Numbered from the stretch's first letter, positions 8,057 through 17,793 are shown. The stretch: DNA of 64,000 nt from Acidobacteriota bacterium (GCA_021800255.1 JAJYZC010000008.1:1-64000); one strand, 5' to 3'. The notes: generated from the sequence alone by a model not told the origin. A program made the numbers and translations.

Positions 8057-9250
8057 ATGAAGAGCAATCTGCTGCAGCCTGTAGCCATCATGGGGCTGCC
8101 TTTCAACGCGGTGACGGCCGATGAGGCTGTTGAGGACATGGAACGTCTGCTCGTGTCGGGTGGAACGCACCACATTTGTCCAGTCAACGTGGATGTCTGG
8201 TTGAACTCGCTGGCCGACCCGCACCTGCACCGGATCATGGCCGCCTGCACGCTGGTGCTGGCCGACGGGATGCCGCTGGTGTGGGCGTCGAAGCTGTTAG
8301 GCTGCCCGCTGCCTGCGCGGGTGACAGGTGTAGACCTGGTACCGAGACTGGCCACGCTTTCCGTACGCAAGGGCTACGGAATCTTTCTGCTAGGTGGGCG
8401 GACGGGCGTGGCTGACCGGGCCAGCGAGATGCTGAAGCGCAAATTTCCCGGGGTGAACATTGTGGGCACATACTCTCCGGCGGAAACGAGTCTCATCCGC
8501 ATGGATCACGCGGAGATACTCAACCGGGTTCACGCTGCGCGGCCCGACATTCTGTTAGTAGCCTTCGGTAATCCCAAGCAGGAAAAATGGATTTGGATGC
8601 ACCGCAAGCGACTGGGCGTTCCGCTGGCGATGGGGGTAGGCGGCAGCTTCGACATTCTGGTAGGCGACACGCGCCGCGCACCGCGCTGGATTCAGCAATG
8701 CGGAATGGAGTGGGCGATGCGCTTTCTGCAGGAACCGGCGCGGCTGGGTCCGCGCTATCTGCGGGACTTTATCGGGCTGGCGCAACGGCTGCCCCTGGCC
8801 TTGCTGGCGGCATGGAGCCAGAAGCCCTTTCTCGGTCCATCGCGCGTGGCTACGGCCTCCACTCCGCAGGTGTTGCACGTATACATCCACGGACGTTTAG
8901 GCGCCAACATTGGTGAGCCATTGCAGGAGGCCACGACCGCGAGCATCGTCAACGGCCAAGTCATGGTGGTGCACCTGCACACGGTCAGTCAGGCGACTGC
9001 GGCGGGTTTCGGAGTGCTGCTGGATGCGCGGCGGCAGTTGCTGGAGGCAGGACTCTCGCTCTCCCTGGCTGGGCTGGATCTGAAGATGCGCTTTTTGCTC
9101 TATGCCTGGCGGCTGCAACCTCTGTTCGACGAGTGGCAACCGGCCATTTCGCGGGGCCGTCCTTTTGTCGAGGAGGCGGAAGCACCGTTGTCTATCGACC
9201 TTGGAGCCGATCAAAATGCGCTGACGGCGCAGACGCGAGTGCGTGGATAA
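8057..9250 (+). CDS. WecG/TagA-type glycosyltransferase fused to a STAS domain
   Basis: 397 residues from ATG 8057 (a GTG at 8033 adds eight). Residues ~5-250 are a GT26 (WecG/TagA/CpsF) domain: NVDVWLNS, LVLADGMPLVWASKLLG with the conserved Asp, GVDLVPRL, VAFGNPKQEKW and GVGGSFD. These enzymes transfer ManNAc(A), glucose or similar to a polyprenyl-linked acceptor at the inner face of the membrane. Residues ~275-375 (VLHVYIHGRL..VVHLHTVSQATAAGFGVLLDARRQL..LSLAGLDLKMRFLL) have the beta-alpha pattern of a STAS domain, normally in anti-sigma-factor antagonists and sulfate transporters. It opens the exopolysaccharide locus. Confidence 0.82.
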   Translation: MKSNLLQPVAIMGLPFNAVTADEAVEDMERLLVSGGTHHICPVNVDVWLNSLADPHLHRIMAACTLVLADGMPLVWASKLLGCPLPARVTGVDLVPRLATLSVRKGYGIFLLGGRTGVADRASEMLKRKFPGVNIVGTYSPAETSLIRMDHAEILNRVHAARPDILLVAFGNPKQEKWIWMHRKRLGVPLAMGVGGSFDILVGDTRRAPRWIQQCGMEWAMRFLQEPARLGPRYLRDFIGLAQRLPLALLAAWSQKPFLGPSRVATASTPQVLHVYIHGRLGANIGEPLQEATTASIVNGQVMVVHLHTVSQATAAGFGVLLDARRQLLEAGLSLSLAGLDLKMRFLLYAWRLQPLFDEWQPAISRGRPFVEEAEAPLSIDLGADQNALTAQTRVRG

Positions 9251-9282
9251 AGCTGCACAACACGTAGGCGTATGGGAGTGAC

Positions 9283-10719
9283 ATGCCACTGATCATCCTC
9301 ATTCCGGCAGTGGCCTGTTGGCTGGTTTTGGCCAGGGGGTCGGTGCGCAAGGCGCTGCTGAACGTCTACCTGCCCTCGGTGCTGCTGCTGCCCCAGTACT
9401 ATATTTTGCGGCTGAAGCATCTGCCTCCGCTCACCTTCGCCGACGCCGCCATCCTGCCCCTGGGCCTGGCGCTGGTTTTGACGGAGATGCGGCGCTGGCG
9501 CTGGTCATGGATGGATCTGTGGGTATTTTTATTCGCGGTCTGCACCGGACTTTCGGAGGGATTGAGCACGCAGCTTGCGAATGGCCAGTGGGCCCATCTT
9601 TTTTCGGCCCGCTACACGGTCTGGCACACGCTGAACACCAACTTGGCGGACGGAGGGTTGATGTTTTTTGAGCGGCTGACGACGGTGGTGCTGCCCTATA
9701 TGGCGGGCAAGCTGCTCATCGAACCAGGTCCAGGCGGCGATCGGATGCGCCGCAAGCTGGTGAGCCGCATCGTGGAGCTGCTGGCGGTGGTAGCGGCGAT
9801 TAGCGTCTACGACTTTCTGAACGGCGGCAGCATTTGGCAGACGGTGGGAAAACACATCTTCACGCACCAGTATGTACCGTGGATTCCGCAGATGCGCTGG
9901 GGATTCGGGCGCATTGCCGGACCCTACGGCCACGCCATCCTGGCGGGCATGATCTTCCTGACCGGTTTGGTCTATTGTCTCTGGCTGCGCAAAGTTGATC
10001 CAGAGTGGGGCGCGCGGCAGGTGATCGCGGGTGTGCCGGTGACCGTGCGCGGCCTCCTGCTGACTGCGGTGGCGGCGGCGTTGCTGATGACGCAATCGCG
10101 CGGCCCGTGGATGGGCGTCATTTTGGCGCTGATGTTCACGCTGCTCACGCGGGTGCTCCCCGTGGGCAAGGCGGCGATGGTGTTTCTGCTGTTTCTGGCG
10201 GTCTTTGGCGCGGCCGCCTACCATTATGGAAACGAGTACACGGACAGGCCGCTCAACCAAGCCAAGAACACGGAGCAGCGCAACGCTATCTACCGGCGGC
10301 AACTTTTGGTCAACTACATTCCCCTGGTGATGGAGCGCAAGGCGTTCGGCTGGGGCATTACCACCTATCCAGTACTGAACGGACAGGTGTCGATCGACAA
10401 CGAGTACTTGTTGCTGGCGATTACCCAGGGATTCGTAGGGATGGGCGTATTTTTGGCGATCCTAGCGGGCAGCGCGTGGCGCCTGCTGCGGATGATCGCC
10501 CAGCCGTTGCGCGAGGAGGACCGGCTGCTGGTGTTTGCTCATCTGGCCGTGGTTATCGGTCTGGTGACGACCCTGGCGACGGTGTACATGGGGGAACAAG
10601 TGGTGATGATGTTTTTCTTGTGCATGGGATGGGTGCAGGGCATGAACCCGGCGCCGGCGCCTTTCGAGGCCGCATACACATTGGCGCCGCAAGCGGGCTT
10701 CCGGCGGGTGCTGGTGTAA
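9283..10719 (+). CDS. O-antigen polymerase/ligase-like membrane protein (Wzy/WaaL type)
   Basis: 478 residues with about ten hydrophobic spans. The large loop and the region SRGPWMGVILALMFTLL followed by a run of short spans match the Wzy_C/O-antigen ligase family; arginine- and histidine-containing periplasmic loops are as expected. It would join undecaprenyl-linked repeat units into polymer at the outer face of the inner membrane. It starts 33 bases after the WecG-STAS gene and is likely cotranscribed. Such proteins diverge strongly, so polymerase versus ligase is undecided, but the Wzx, Wza and Wzc partners favour polymerase. Confidence 0.75.
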   Translation: MPLIILIPAVACWLVLARGSVRKALLNVYLPSVLLLPQYYILRLKHLPPLTFADAAILPLGLALVLTEMRRWRWSWMDLWVFLFAVCTGLSEGLSTQLANGQWAHLFSARYTVWHTLNTNLADGGLMFFERLTTVVLPYMAGKLLIEPGPGGDRMRRKLVSRIVELLAVVAAISVYDFLNGGSIWQTVGKHIFTHQYVPWIPQMRWGFGRIAGPYGHAILAGMIFLTGLVYCLWLRKVDPEWGARQVIAGVPVTVRGLLLTAVAAALLMTQSRGPWMGVILALMFTLLTRVLPVGKAAMVFLLFLAVFGAAAYHYGNEYTDRPLNQAKNTEQRNAIYRRQLLVNYIPLVMERKAFGWGITTYPVLNGQVSIDNEYLLLAITQGFVGMGVFLAILAGSAWRLLRMIAQPLREEDRLLVFAHLAVVIGLVTTLATVYMGEQVVMMFFLCMGWVQGMNPAPAPFEAAYTLAPQAGFRRVLV

Positions 10720-10765
10720 CCGCGGCAGGAGTTTTTCCTTGCGCGCCGGCGGGAACACCACGCGC

Positions 10766-10874
10766 CAGGTCTTTGACCGCATGAATTTCGTTCCTTCGAG
10801 TTCGTGCTTTTCCAGGTCCCGAAGGGGGCCTGGAGCACCGCAGGATGGTGCAAAATCATGCAGTCAGAGACCTA
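10766..10874. repeat. family A palindromic repeat, copy 2
   Basis: 109 bp, 47 bases after the stop of the polymerase gene. Left end AGGTCTTTGACCGC, right end GCAGTCAGAGACCTA, inner hairpin around CCAGGTCCCGAAGGGGGCC, and the conserved GGTGCAAAATCA. The right end is less perfect than in copy 1. It interrupts the otherwise tight exopolysaccharide gene row. Confidence 0.82.
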
Positions 10875-10959
10875 GGTGCGGTTTGAGGTCTAAAGCAAGC
10901 AGAAAAAGGCGTCAGCTAGGCAGCCGCGGCCGGCGGCGATCAGGAGGGAGCAGCAAACC

Positions 10960-12189
10960 TTGGTGAAGTTGGACACATTTTTGGCGCAGGCGCTGGCAGT
11001 GCTGATCGTGCTGTTTGCCGCGCCTCTGTTCCTCGATCTGGCGGTCTGCATTGCGGGCAACCTGCGGCGCGCACGCCGGCCACATGCGGCGCCAGGGCGG
11101 ACAATCCGGCTGGCGGTGGTGGTGCCGGCGCACGACGAAGAGACGATGATTGCGGATACGGTGCAATCGCTGCTGGCGGCCGGCTGCACCGTCAAGGGAG
11201 CAGAGCGCGAGGACGACTCCGCAGGGGGTGCGGGGGTTCCGATTTATGTGGTTGCGCACAACTGCTCGGATGCAACGGCCGCAGTGGCGGCCGCGGCCGG
11301 CGCGCGCGTGGTGGAGATAAAAAATCCCCGGCTGGCGGGCAAGGGAGCGGCCTTGCGGTGCGGATTTCAGGCGGCGCACGCCGAGGGCGCCAATGCGTTC
11401 CTGGTGGTCGATGCCGATTCGGTCGTCAGCCCCAACCTGATCGCGGCGATTAAAGCGGCGCTCGAAGCCGGCGCTGAAGTTACGCAGTGCCGTTATGAGC
11501 TGGAGCTGCCCTCCGGCCCATTTCATCCGCTGGCCCGGCTGCGAGTGCTGGCCTTTCGCGGAATCAATGTGTTGCGCGCCCGGGGCCGGGCCGGCTTAGG
11601 CTTCTCCGCCGGCCTGTTCGGCAACGGCTTTGCCGTAACTGCGGAGACGCTGGCGCGGGTTCCGTTTTCCGCCGACAGCATCGTCGAGGACATCGAGTAT
11701 CACACGCGCCTGGCTGCGGCCGGAGTGAGCGTTCATTGGGTTGAGGAGGCGACGGTATGGGGTCCGCTGGCCGCGGCCGGCGCCGCGCGCGCCACGCAGG
11801 AGGCGCGTTGGGAGGGCGGACGGTTCCACGTCGCCGCGCACTCTACAGGGCGGCTGTTGAAGGCCGCTTTGAGCGGTGAATGGCGGGCGCTGGAGATGCT
11901 GGCCGAGGTATGGAGCCTGCCCCTCTCACGGGGCATCATGGCGCTGCTGCTGACGGCATTTGTGCCCCTGCACTGGCTGCACTTGTTTGCTCTCGGCTGC
12001 GCGATCATCACGGTGGTCTATGTGATCGAGGCTGCGCTGCTGGGCGGCGAACCCTGGCTCGATCTGGCGGCGCTGGCTGCGGCGCCTTTGCACATCGCGT
12101 GGAAGGCAGCCGTAACGCCGCTGGTTTTGCGTCAATCGCGGAGTGGCGCCGAATGGTCGCGCACACGGCGGGAGGCGCGACAGCCATGA
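10960..12189 (+). CDS. glycosyltransferase family 2, membrane-anchored
   Basis: 409 residues; probable TTG start at 10960 (GTG at 10963 possible) ten bases after AGGAGGGAG. An N-terminal span (ALAVLIVLFAAPLFLDLAV) precedes a GT2 domain: VVVPAHDEETMIADTV, the metal site VVDADSVVSP, the acid pair SIVEDIEYHTRL and QEARWEGGR (the QxxRW-like motif), then two C-terminal spans (~300-380). The layout fits an inner-membrane transferase building the polymer repeat unit. A low-complexity stretch at residues ~75-88 (AEREDDSAGGAG) is inserted in the N-terminal half. Its stop overlaps the next ATG (ATGA). Confidence 0.82.
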   Translation: MVKLDTFLAQALAVLIVLFAAPLFLDLAVCIAGNLRRARRPHAAPGRTIRLAVVVPAHDEETMIADTVQSLLAAGCTVKGAEREDDSAGGAGVPIYVVAHNCSDATAAVAAAAGARVVEIKNPRLAGKGAALRCGFQAAHAEGANAFLVVDADSVVSPNLIAAIKAALEAGAEVTQCRYELELPSGPFHPLARLRVLAFRGINVLRARGRAGLGFSAGLFGNGFAVTAETLARVPFSADSIVEDIEYHTRLAAAGVSVHWVEEATVWGPLAAAGAARATQEARWEGGRFHVAAHSTGRLLKAALSGEWRALEMLAEVWSLPLSRGIMALLLTAFVPLHWLHLFALGCAIITVVYVIEAALLGGEPWLDLAALAAAPLHIAWKAAVTPLVLRQSRSGAEWSRTRREARQP

Positions 12190-13889
12190 ACGATGTCCTG
12201 CTGATTCCCGATCCGTCGGACAAGGAAGCCGATTGGACGCTGGACCCCGAAGGCGGACAGCCGGTTCATGAAGCCGAAGCCGCTCCGGAGCCGGCCGCGG
12301 CCTCGCCTATGCAAGAGGTCAACCGTCATTTTGGAACCAACGTGGCGGCTACCGTCTCGGCGCGCGTGGTGAACATGGCCAGAGGGGTTTGCCTGGTGCC
12401 TTTTCTGCTTTGGCACATCGGTCTGGAGGCTTACGGCATTTGGACGACGATCTTCATCCTGGTCTCGTATGTGGGCGTGACCACGCTGGGACTTTCCAAC
12501 GTGTACATCAAATACGTGGCGGAGTTTCACGCGCGCCGGGAGTACGACAAGGCCAACGCGCTGCTGTCCACGGGATTGTCGATCACCATTCCCCTGTGCG
12601 CAGCCCTGTTCGCCGGCTTTGTGCTGTGCTGGAAGTGGTACTCGCCGTGGCTGCGGCTGCCTCCGGCGCACGCCGCCGACGGCAAGGAAGCGGTGCTGAT
12701 CGTGCTCGGCATCTTTCTTTCCAGCATTGCCTTCAACGGCTTCGGCGACCTGCTGACGGGAACGCAGCAGATCGCGGCGACCCAGGTCTTTCTGATTATC
12801 AGCATTCTGACCGAGTTCGCGCTGATTCTCTGGCTGGTGAGCGAGGGGCGCGGAATTCGCGGTCTGGCCGAGGCCTATCTGGCGCGGACCATCCTCAACG
12901 ACGGGCTTACCATCTGGTGGGCCTTCCGCAAGCTCAAGTGGCTGCACGTGTCGCCGCGGCTGGTGAGCAGCGAGGCGATCAAACAAGTGGTGCACTTTGG
13001 CGGTGTGGTGCAGTTCCAAACCATGCTGTCCATCTTTTTGGCTTCGGTGGAGCGGCTGGCGGGGCTGATGAGCATCGGAGTCAAGGCCGCCGGCCTGCTG
13101 GACGTGGCTAAGAAGTGGCCCTCCGCGCTCTCCACCGTGCCCATGTCCTTCTTTTTTGCGCTTCTGCCGGCCGCCTCTCACGTCGAGGCGGCTTCCAGCC
13201 CTTCCGAGCGCCTGCGCAACCTGCGCAAGCTTTACCTGAGCACCTCGCGCTACTCGAATCTGAGCACCGTGGCCTTTGTGGCCGCCATCGTCTTCTGGGC
13301 CGGACCCATCCTGCACGTTTGGCTGGGTCCGGAGTTACCAAAGCTGCATTCGGCAGTCACCTTATTTGTGGTATTCAGTCTGGCCATGCAATTCCATATG
13401 CTGACAGGACCGGGGAACTCGCTGTTCCGGGGCATCGGGCGGATTTACGAGGAGTTCAACTACTCGGTTCCTAACTTGGCGCTTTTGGCCATGGCCTTGC
13501 CGATGGCACGCTGGATTCAGGGAAGCTGGACCCCGCTGGGCATCGGCGTGGCCGCCGCCGTGGCGACCATCCTCTCAGCTTGCGTGTTGATGGGCAGAGT
13601 GCTTTTCGTGCTCGATCTCAAGCTCATCCACTACCTGAAAGTGGTGATTGTGCCGGGACTGGCTGCCTACATGGTCGCGTTTCTGCTGGCGTGGCCCGTG
13701 GCCAAGCTGGTGGCGGCGGCCAACCGCTGGGAGGGGGCGGGAGTTTTGCTCGCTGCGGGCGTGGTTTACGCGGGAGGGACGATTTTGATTCTTTATCGCT
13801 GGGTGTTGACGAACGAGGAAAAACGCAAAGGAGCCGAACTCTATTCCCGCGGCTTGGGAGTATTGCGCGGCCGGGAGGCAGTGGCATGA
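12186..13889 (+). CDS. polysaccharide flippase, Wzx/MATE-like
   Basis: 567 residues with about 12-14 hydrophobic segments. The first ~55 residues are an acidic, Ala/Glu-rich cytoplasmic extension; the transporter starts at NRHFGTNVAATVSARVVNMARGV, the usual N-terminal helix of MOP-superfamily lipid-linked oligosaccharide flippases. It would carry undecaprenyl-diphosphate repeat units across the inner membrane to the polymerase. The ATG at 12186 overlaps the previous stop by four bases (ATGA), pointing to translational coupling; the longer open frame upstream lies inside the GT2 gene and is ignored. Confidence 0.85.
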   Translation: MNDVLLIPDPSDKEADWTLDPEGGQPVHEAEAAPEPAAASPMQEVNRHFGTNVAATVSARVVNMARGVCLVPFLLWHIGLEAYGIWTTIFILVSYVGVTTLGLSNVYIKYVAEFHARREYDKANALLSTGLSITIPLCAALFAGFVLCWKWYSPWLRLPPAHAADGKEAVLIVLGIFLSSIAFNGFGDLLTGTQQIAATQVFLIISILTEFALILWLVSEGRGIRGLAEAYLARTILNDGLTIWWAFRKLKWLHVSPRLVSSEAIKQVVHFGGVVQFQTMLSIFLASVERLAGLMSIGVKAAGLLDVAKKWPSALSTVPMSFFFALLPAASHVEAASSPSERLRNLRKLYLSTSRYSNLSTVAFVAAIVFWAGPILHVWLGPELPKLHSAVTLFVVFSLAMQFHMLTGPGNSLFRGIGRIYEEFNYSVPNLALLAMALPMARWIQGSWTPLGIGVAAAVATILSACVLMGRVLFVLDLKLIHYLKVVIVPGLAAYMVAFLLAWPVAKLVAAANRWEGAGVLLAAGVVYAGGTILILYRWVLTNEEKRKGAELYSRGLGVLRGREAVA

Positions 13890-14923
13890 ACAGCCGAATA
13901 GCCATGACGTGCGTGACTTTGCTGCTTTCGGCAGGCTGGACGTGGGCGCAGGAAGCGCCGCAGAGCGCGCAGCTTTTGCCGGGGCAAGACGCGGCCCAGC
14001 TCGCGTCTCAGGAGACAGCACAACAGCCGGCCGAGCCGCAACTGGTACCCAATGAGCTGGAGCAGATGCGCAACTTCGAGCCGGCGCCCGACGCGGAGTA
14101 CCGCTTGGGCAGAGGCGACGAGATCACGGTGGACTTTGCCGGGCGTCCCGATATGAATGCCAAGCTGGTGATCGGCCCGGATGGGCGCATCACCCTGCCG
14201 CTGGCGGGCGACATCCTGCTCGCCGGACTTACGCGGCCGGAGGCGGCTGAGGCCATTGCCAAGGCTCTGGCGCCTTACTACATGAACCTGTCAGTCCAAG
14301 TGACGGTAACCAAATACACCTCCAACCAGGTTCTGGTGTTGGGGGCAGTGACAAAACCCGGGCTGGTCACATTCGACGGCACGCCCACATTGCTGGGGGC
14401 GCTGACGAGCAGCGGCATGGGATTAGGACCGGGCGGCACCGCACAGATTCCCGAGCGCTGCGCCATCTATCGCGGCCAAAACGAGGTGATCTGGGTTGAT
14501 GTCAAGAAGCTGGTTGAGGCCGGCAACGGGCTGGCTAATCTGCGCTTGGAGCGCGGCGACGTTGTCTATGTGCCCAGCATGGCCGAACAGTTCGTCTCCG
14601 TGCTCGGCCAAGTGGAAAAGCCGGGAGCGGTACCCTTAACCAGCGATTCGACGTTGGTGAGCATTCTGGCTGAGGCCGGCGGTTTTACGGCCAATGCGGG
14701 CAACACGCCGCACATCCAGATCGTGGATCCCAACCGGCACACGACGCGTGTGCTCTCAATGAAGGATTTGCTGAAGCCGGCCAAGTCGCAGGAGGCTACG
14801 CTGCGCCCCGGCGACATTATCTATGTGCCGCAGACCGGCTTTGCACGGACTGCCTATGTGCTGTCGGGGCTGTCGCCGCTGATTACGGCGCTCAGCTTCG
14901 GGCTTTTTACGGGAGGGTTATGA
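13886..14923 (+). CDS. wza: polysaccharide export protein, Wza-like
   Basis: 345 residues. Signal peptide MNSRIAMTCVTLLLSAGWTW cut near AQE; no lipobox cysteine at the cleavage site, unlike enterobacterial Wza. The Poly_export domain (YRLGRGDEITVDFAGRPDMN through ITLPLAGDILLAGLTRPEA, ~75-155) is followed by two SLBB-like domains (VLVLGAVTKPGLVTFDG and VSVLGQVEKPGAVPLTS) and a hydrophobic C-terminal helix (AYVLSGLSPLITALSFGLF). This is the outer-membrane conduit partner of the Wzc-like protein. ATGA overlaps on both sides. Confidence 0.88.
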   Translation: MNSRIAMTCVTLLLSAGWTWAQEAPQSAQLLPGQDAAQLASQETAQQPAEPQLVPNELEQMRNFEPAPDAEYRLGRGDEITVDFAGRPDMNAKLVIGPDGRITLPLAGDILLAGLTRPEAAEAIAKALAPYYMNLSVQVTVTKYTSNQVLVLGAVTKPGLVTFDGTPTLLGALTSSGMGLGPGGTAQIPERCAIYRGQNEVIWVDVKKLVEAGNGLANLRLERGDVVYVPSMAEQFVSVLGQVEKPGAVPLTSDSTLVSILAEAGGFTANAGNTPHIQIVDPNRHTTRVLSMKDLLKPAKSQEATLRPGDIIYVPQTGFARTAYVLSGLSPLITALSFGLFTGGL

Positions 14924-17793
14924 GCCAGTTTTCTTCACAACCCGTTTCCATGGGCGCACTCCGCGCCGGCGAAGGCGCTGCGGGCACGGGACCCGCCTTC
15001 GGGGTGGGTTCTCCGGCTGCCTCGCAGCCCTTGCACGCCGTCAGCCCCGGGCAGGCGATCTTCCGGCTGAACATACGGCGCAGTCTGCAACTGCACCGGC
15101 GGCTGGCATGGACGGTGGCCCTGGCGGGGATCGCGCTCTCGATTGTGTACTTCCTCAGGCTATGGCCGCAATACCTGGCGCAAAGCCTCATCTATGTCCA
15201 GCCCTCCTCACCCAAGGTGTTGCAGGGCGGAGTGCCGCAATCACCCTACGGCGGCAGCGATTACGAATCGTATTTGGAGCAGCAGATGGCGACCGCCGTC
15301 CGCCTGGACGTGCTCGAAAACGCGCTTCACAAGCTGCCTCCAGGCGCTTGGCAAAAGGACGGCGAGAGCGATCAGGCCGCGGCCGCGCGCCTGAGCCACG
15401 CCATCCAGGTGGAGCGGACCGGCGCCTATCAATTCACGATTGGCGGACGCTCCCCCAAGCCCCAGTTGGCCGCAGAGTTAGCCAATGCCGTCACCTCCAG
15501 TTATCTGCAGATCACGACGCGCGAGGAGAAGGCAGGAGATGCGCAGCGGATCGCAATTCTACGCGACGAACAGAAGCGCATTCAGGATGAACTGAATGCC
15601 GACCTCAGCCAGCAGGATGCCTTAAGCAAGCAACTGGGGGTGGCGGCGGCGGCAACTGCGGCCCCTGACTTGATTGACACAGACATCGGCAAGATTCGCG
15701 GGGATCTAATCACGGCGGAGACCAACTACGACCAGGCGGCGGCGCAGTATGCGGCCATGGATGCCGGTCAGGGGAATTCTTCGGCGGCCATCCAAGCCGA
15801 AGCTGACAACATGATCGCCAGCGACCCCGGCCTGACCAGCATGAAAACCTCGCTGAATACGCGGCGCGCGGCGCTGATTACGCAGATGAGCAACCTGACG
15901 CCGCAAAATCCTGAGTACCAACAGGACGCGGCGGAGCTGGCCAAGATCAACGGCACACTCGACTCCATGATGGCGAATCTGCGCGCCAAGGCGGCGGCGC
16001 GCATCCAGGAGCAACTGCGCACCAACTTGGCGCAGACAGCGGGTGTTGAAGCGCGGCTGAGCGGACAACTGCGGCGGCTGGTGACCGTGGCCGGCAGCGC
16101 AACGCCCAAGCTACAGCAGTCCAACGACCTGGCGGCCGACATCACCCGCCTGCAAGACCGATATACGGCCGTCAACGATCAGTTGCACAACGAAATGCTC
16201 GAAGCGAGCGCGCCGGGTTCGGTATTTCTGGTCTCCGCGGCGGTTCCTCCTCTCGACCCCGTAAGCTCCGGGGTGGTGCGCAATACGCTCATTTTGATCT
16301 TTGCTGCGATCTCGTTCGGGATATTGATTGCTGTGGCCGCGCACAAGATGGACCCCAAGCTCTACGCCGCCAGTGAGGTGGAGCAGGCGACGGGATTTGC
16401 GCCCATGGCGCAACTGCCCGACTTCAGGGAGGTTCCGGACGAGGTGGCCGAGGAACATCTGCTCCGGCTTGCGGCGTCCATAGAGCACGCCTGCAAGGAG
16501 GGCCACCTGAAGAGCTGCATCTTCACCGGGACCGCGCCCGGCGTGGGTGTGACAACGGTGGCGGCCAAAGTGAGAGATATGTTAGAGGCCATGGGCCGGC
16601 CCACGGCGCTGGTAAATGCCCGCAGAACTCCGTTGCAGGCGTCTCGCGCGGCCGCGACAGAGACTGAGGTTCACGCCGGCAGCGAGCGGGGCAGCCGCTC
16701 GACCGCCCTGTTGCGGCAGGTGTCGCAAGAAGCCGGAATGAAGGACGGGAGTCTGGTGCTGACCGACACCGCTCCGCTGGAGATTTCGGCGGAAACCGAA
16801 TATATGGCCCGCTTTGCCGATTGCGTCATCGTGGTCATGGAAGCCGGTGTGACCACTCGCGAGCAATTGCGGAGTGCGGTTCAGATTCTCCAGCGGCTCA
16901 ATGTAGGGACGGTGGGATTTGTATTGAACCGGGTGAGCCTGGCTAAGGCCGACCCGGCTTTCTGCCAGTCCGTAAGCGCCGTGGAGAGGCGCATTCGCAT
17001 CGAGGGCCGGTCTACGGCGGTGCGAACGGCGCGGGCCCGCCACTTCGAGGAAGAATCTTTGCCAGCCGCGGAGCAAGAGATTGGGCAAGCATCCGCGCCG
17101 CCGCAACCGGAACAGGCCATTCCCGCCCCCGCGTTTGCGGCCTACCGCGCTACTGGCGGGGAGCCGGAACTGGCCGGAGCCGCCGCACCAGCGCCTCTGC
17201 CGCAGCCTGCGGTAAGCGCGCCCAGGGTGCAGCAGGCTCCGCTGCCCGCACCCGAGCCGGATCCGGACATCCCCTGGTGGCTCTCAGAAGCTTACCGGCA
17301 GCCGCCCGCGCCTGCCGCGGAGATACTCTGGCAGCCGGCAAAGACTCACCCTGCGAAGGGCGCCAGCGGACAAGACGCGCAACAACCGGCTCCGGGAGCG
17401 GCTTCTGACGCGGCGGCATCGCGCCTGAGCGGCCTCAGAAACATTTTCTTTGCGGCGGGAGGCAGCGGCGATCTGAATCCCACCCGGGAAGCAGCGCCAA
17501 AAAGCGGAGAACCTGCGCTGCCTGCCAGCGAGCCGCGGCGTCCGGCTGAGCCCCTGCCGCCGGCCGTCAGCCGCGTTTTCGTGCCTCTTCCTTCGCATCT
17601 CCCGGCTGACGGCGCTGCGCTGCGAAAGGTGATCGCGGCGCCGGAATTTCTCCCTCCCAGGCCCGCAGCGCATTTGGATGCCAGAGGTCACTTGCGGGAA
17701 CATGAGCAGACGATTCATCTCGATCGCCGTGAGGCCTACGATGAAGTGGCGATCTTGCCCTCCTGGCGCGGCCAATACCGGCGCAAGGATTGA
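14920..17793 (+). CDS. Wzc-like chain-length determinant with degenerate BY-kinase domain
   Basis: 957 residues. A Wzz-type co-polymerase domain has transmembrane helices at ~65-85 and ~445-465 around a coiled-coil periplasmic part. The cytoplasmic P-loop-like domain (~525-690) reads FTGTAPGVGVTTVAAKV where BY-kinases have a GKS/GKT lysine, and the Walker A' DxD is ALVNARR; only the Walker B-like LVLTDTAPL is kept. The final ~260 residues are Ala/Pro/Glu-rich and lack a tyrosine cluster. It probably sets chain length and couples to Wza without being an active tyrosine kinase. Confidence 0.8.
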   Translation: MSQFSSQPVSMGALRAGEGAAGTGPAFGVGSPAASQPLHAVSPGQAIFRLNIRRSLQLHRRLAWTVALAGIALSIVYFLRLWPQYLAQSLIYVQPSSPKVLQGGVPQSPYGGSDYESYLEQQMATAVRLDVLENALHKLPPGAWQKDGESDQAAAARLSHAIQVERTGAYQFTIGGRSPKPQLAAELANAVTSSYLQITTREEKAGDAQRIAILRDEQKRIQDELNADLSQQDALSKQLGVAAAATAAPDLIDTDIGKIRGDLITAETNYDQAAAQYAAMDAGQGNSSAAIQAEADNMIASDPGLTSMKTSLNTRRAALITQMSNLTPQNPEYQQDAAELAKINGTLDSMMANLRAKAAARIQEQLRTNLAQTAGVEARLSGQLRRLVTVAGSATPKLQQSNDLAADITRLQDRYTAVNDQLHNEMLEASAPGSVFLVSAAVPPLDPVSSGVVRNTLILIFAAISFGILIAVAAHKMDPKLYAASEVEQATGFAPMAQLPDFREVPDEVAEEHLLRLAASIEHACKEGHLKSCIFTGTAPGVGVTTVAAKVRDMLEAMGRPTALVNARRTPLQASRAAATETEVHAGSERGSRSTALLRQVSQEAGMKDGSLVLTDTAPLEISAETEYMARFADCVIVVMEAGVTTREQLRSAVQILQRLNVGTVGFVLNRVSLAKADPAFCQSVSAVERRIRIEGRSTAVRTARARHFEEESLPAAEQEIGQASAPPQPEQAIPAPAFAAYRATGGEPELAGAAAPAPLPQPAVSAPRVQQAPLPAPEPDPDIPWWLSEAYRQPPAPAAEILWQPAKTHPAKGASGQDAQQPAPGAASDAAASRLSGLRNIFFAAGGSGDLNPTREAAPKSGEPALPASEPRRPAEPLPPAVSRVFVPLPSHLPADGAALRKVIAAPEFLPPRPAAHLDARGHLREHEQTIHLDRREAYDEVAILPSWRGQYRRKD

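Noticed and set aside
12132-13316. 394-residue open frame antisense to the Wzx flippase gene
   Set aside because: Composition is Arg/Gln/His-rich as expected of a GC-rich shadow frame; no domain; the opposite strand encodes a clear membrane transporter in an ATGA-linked operon.
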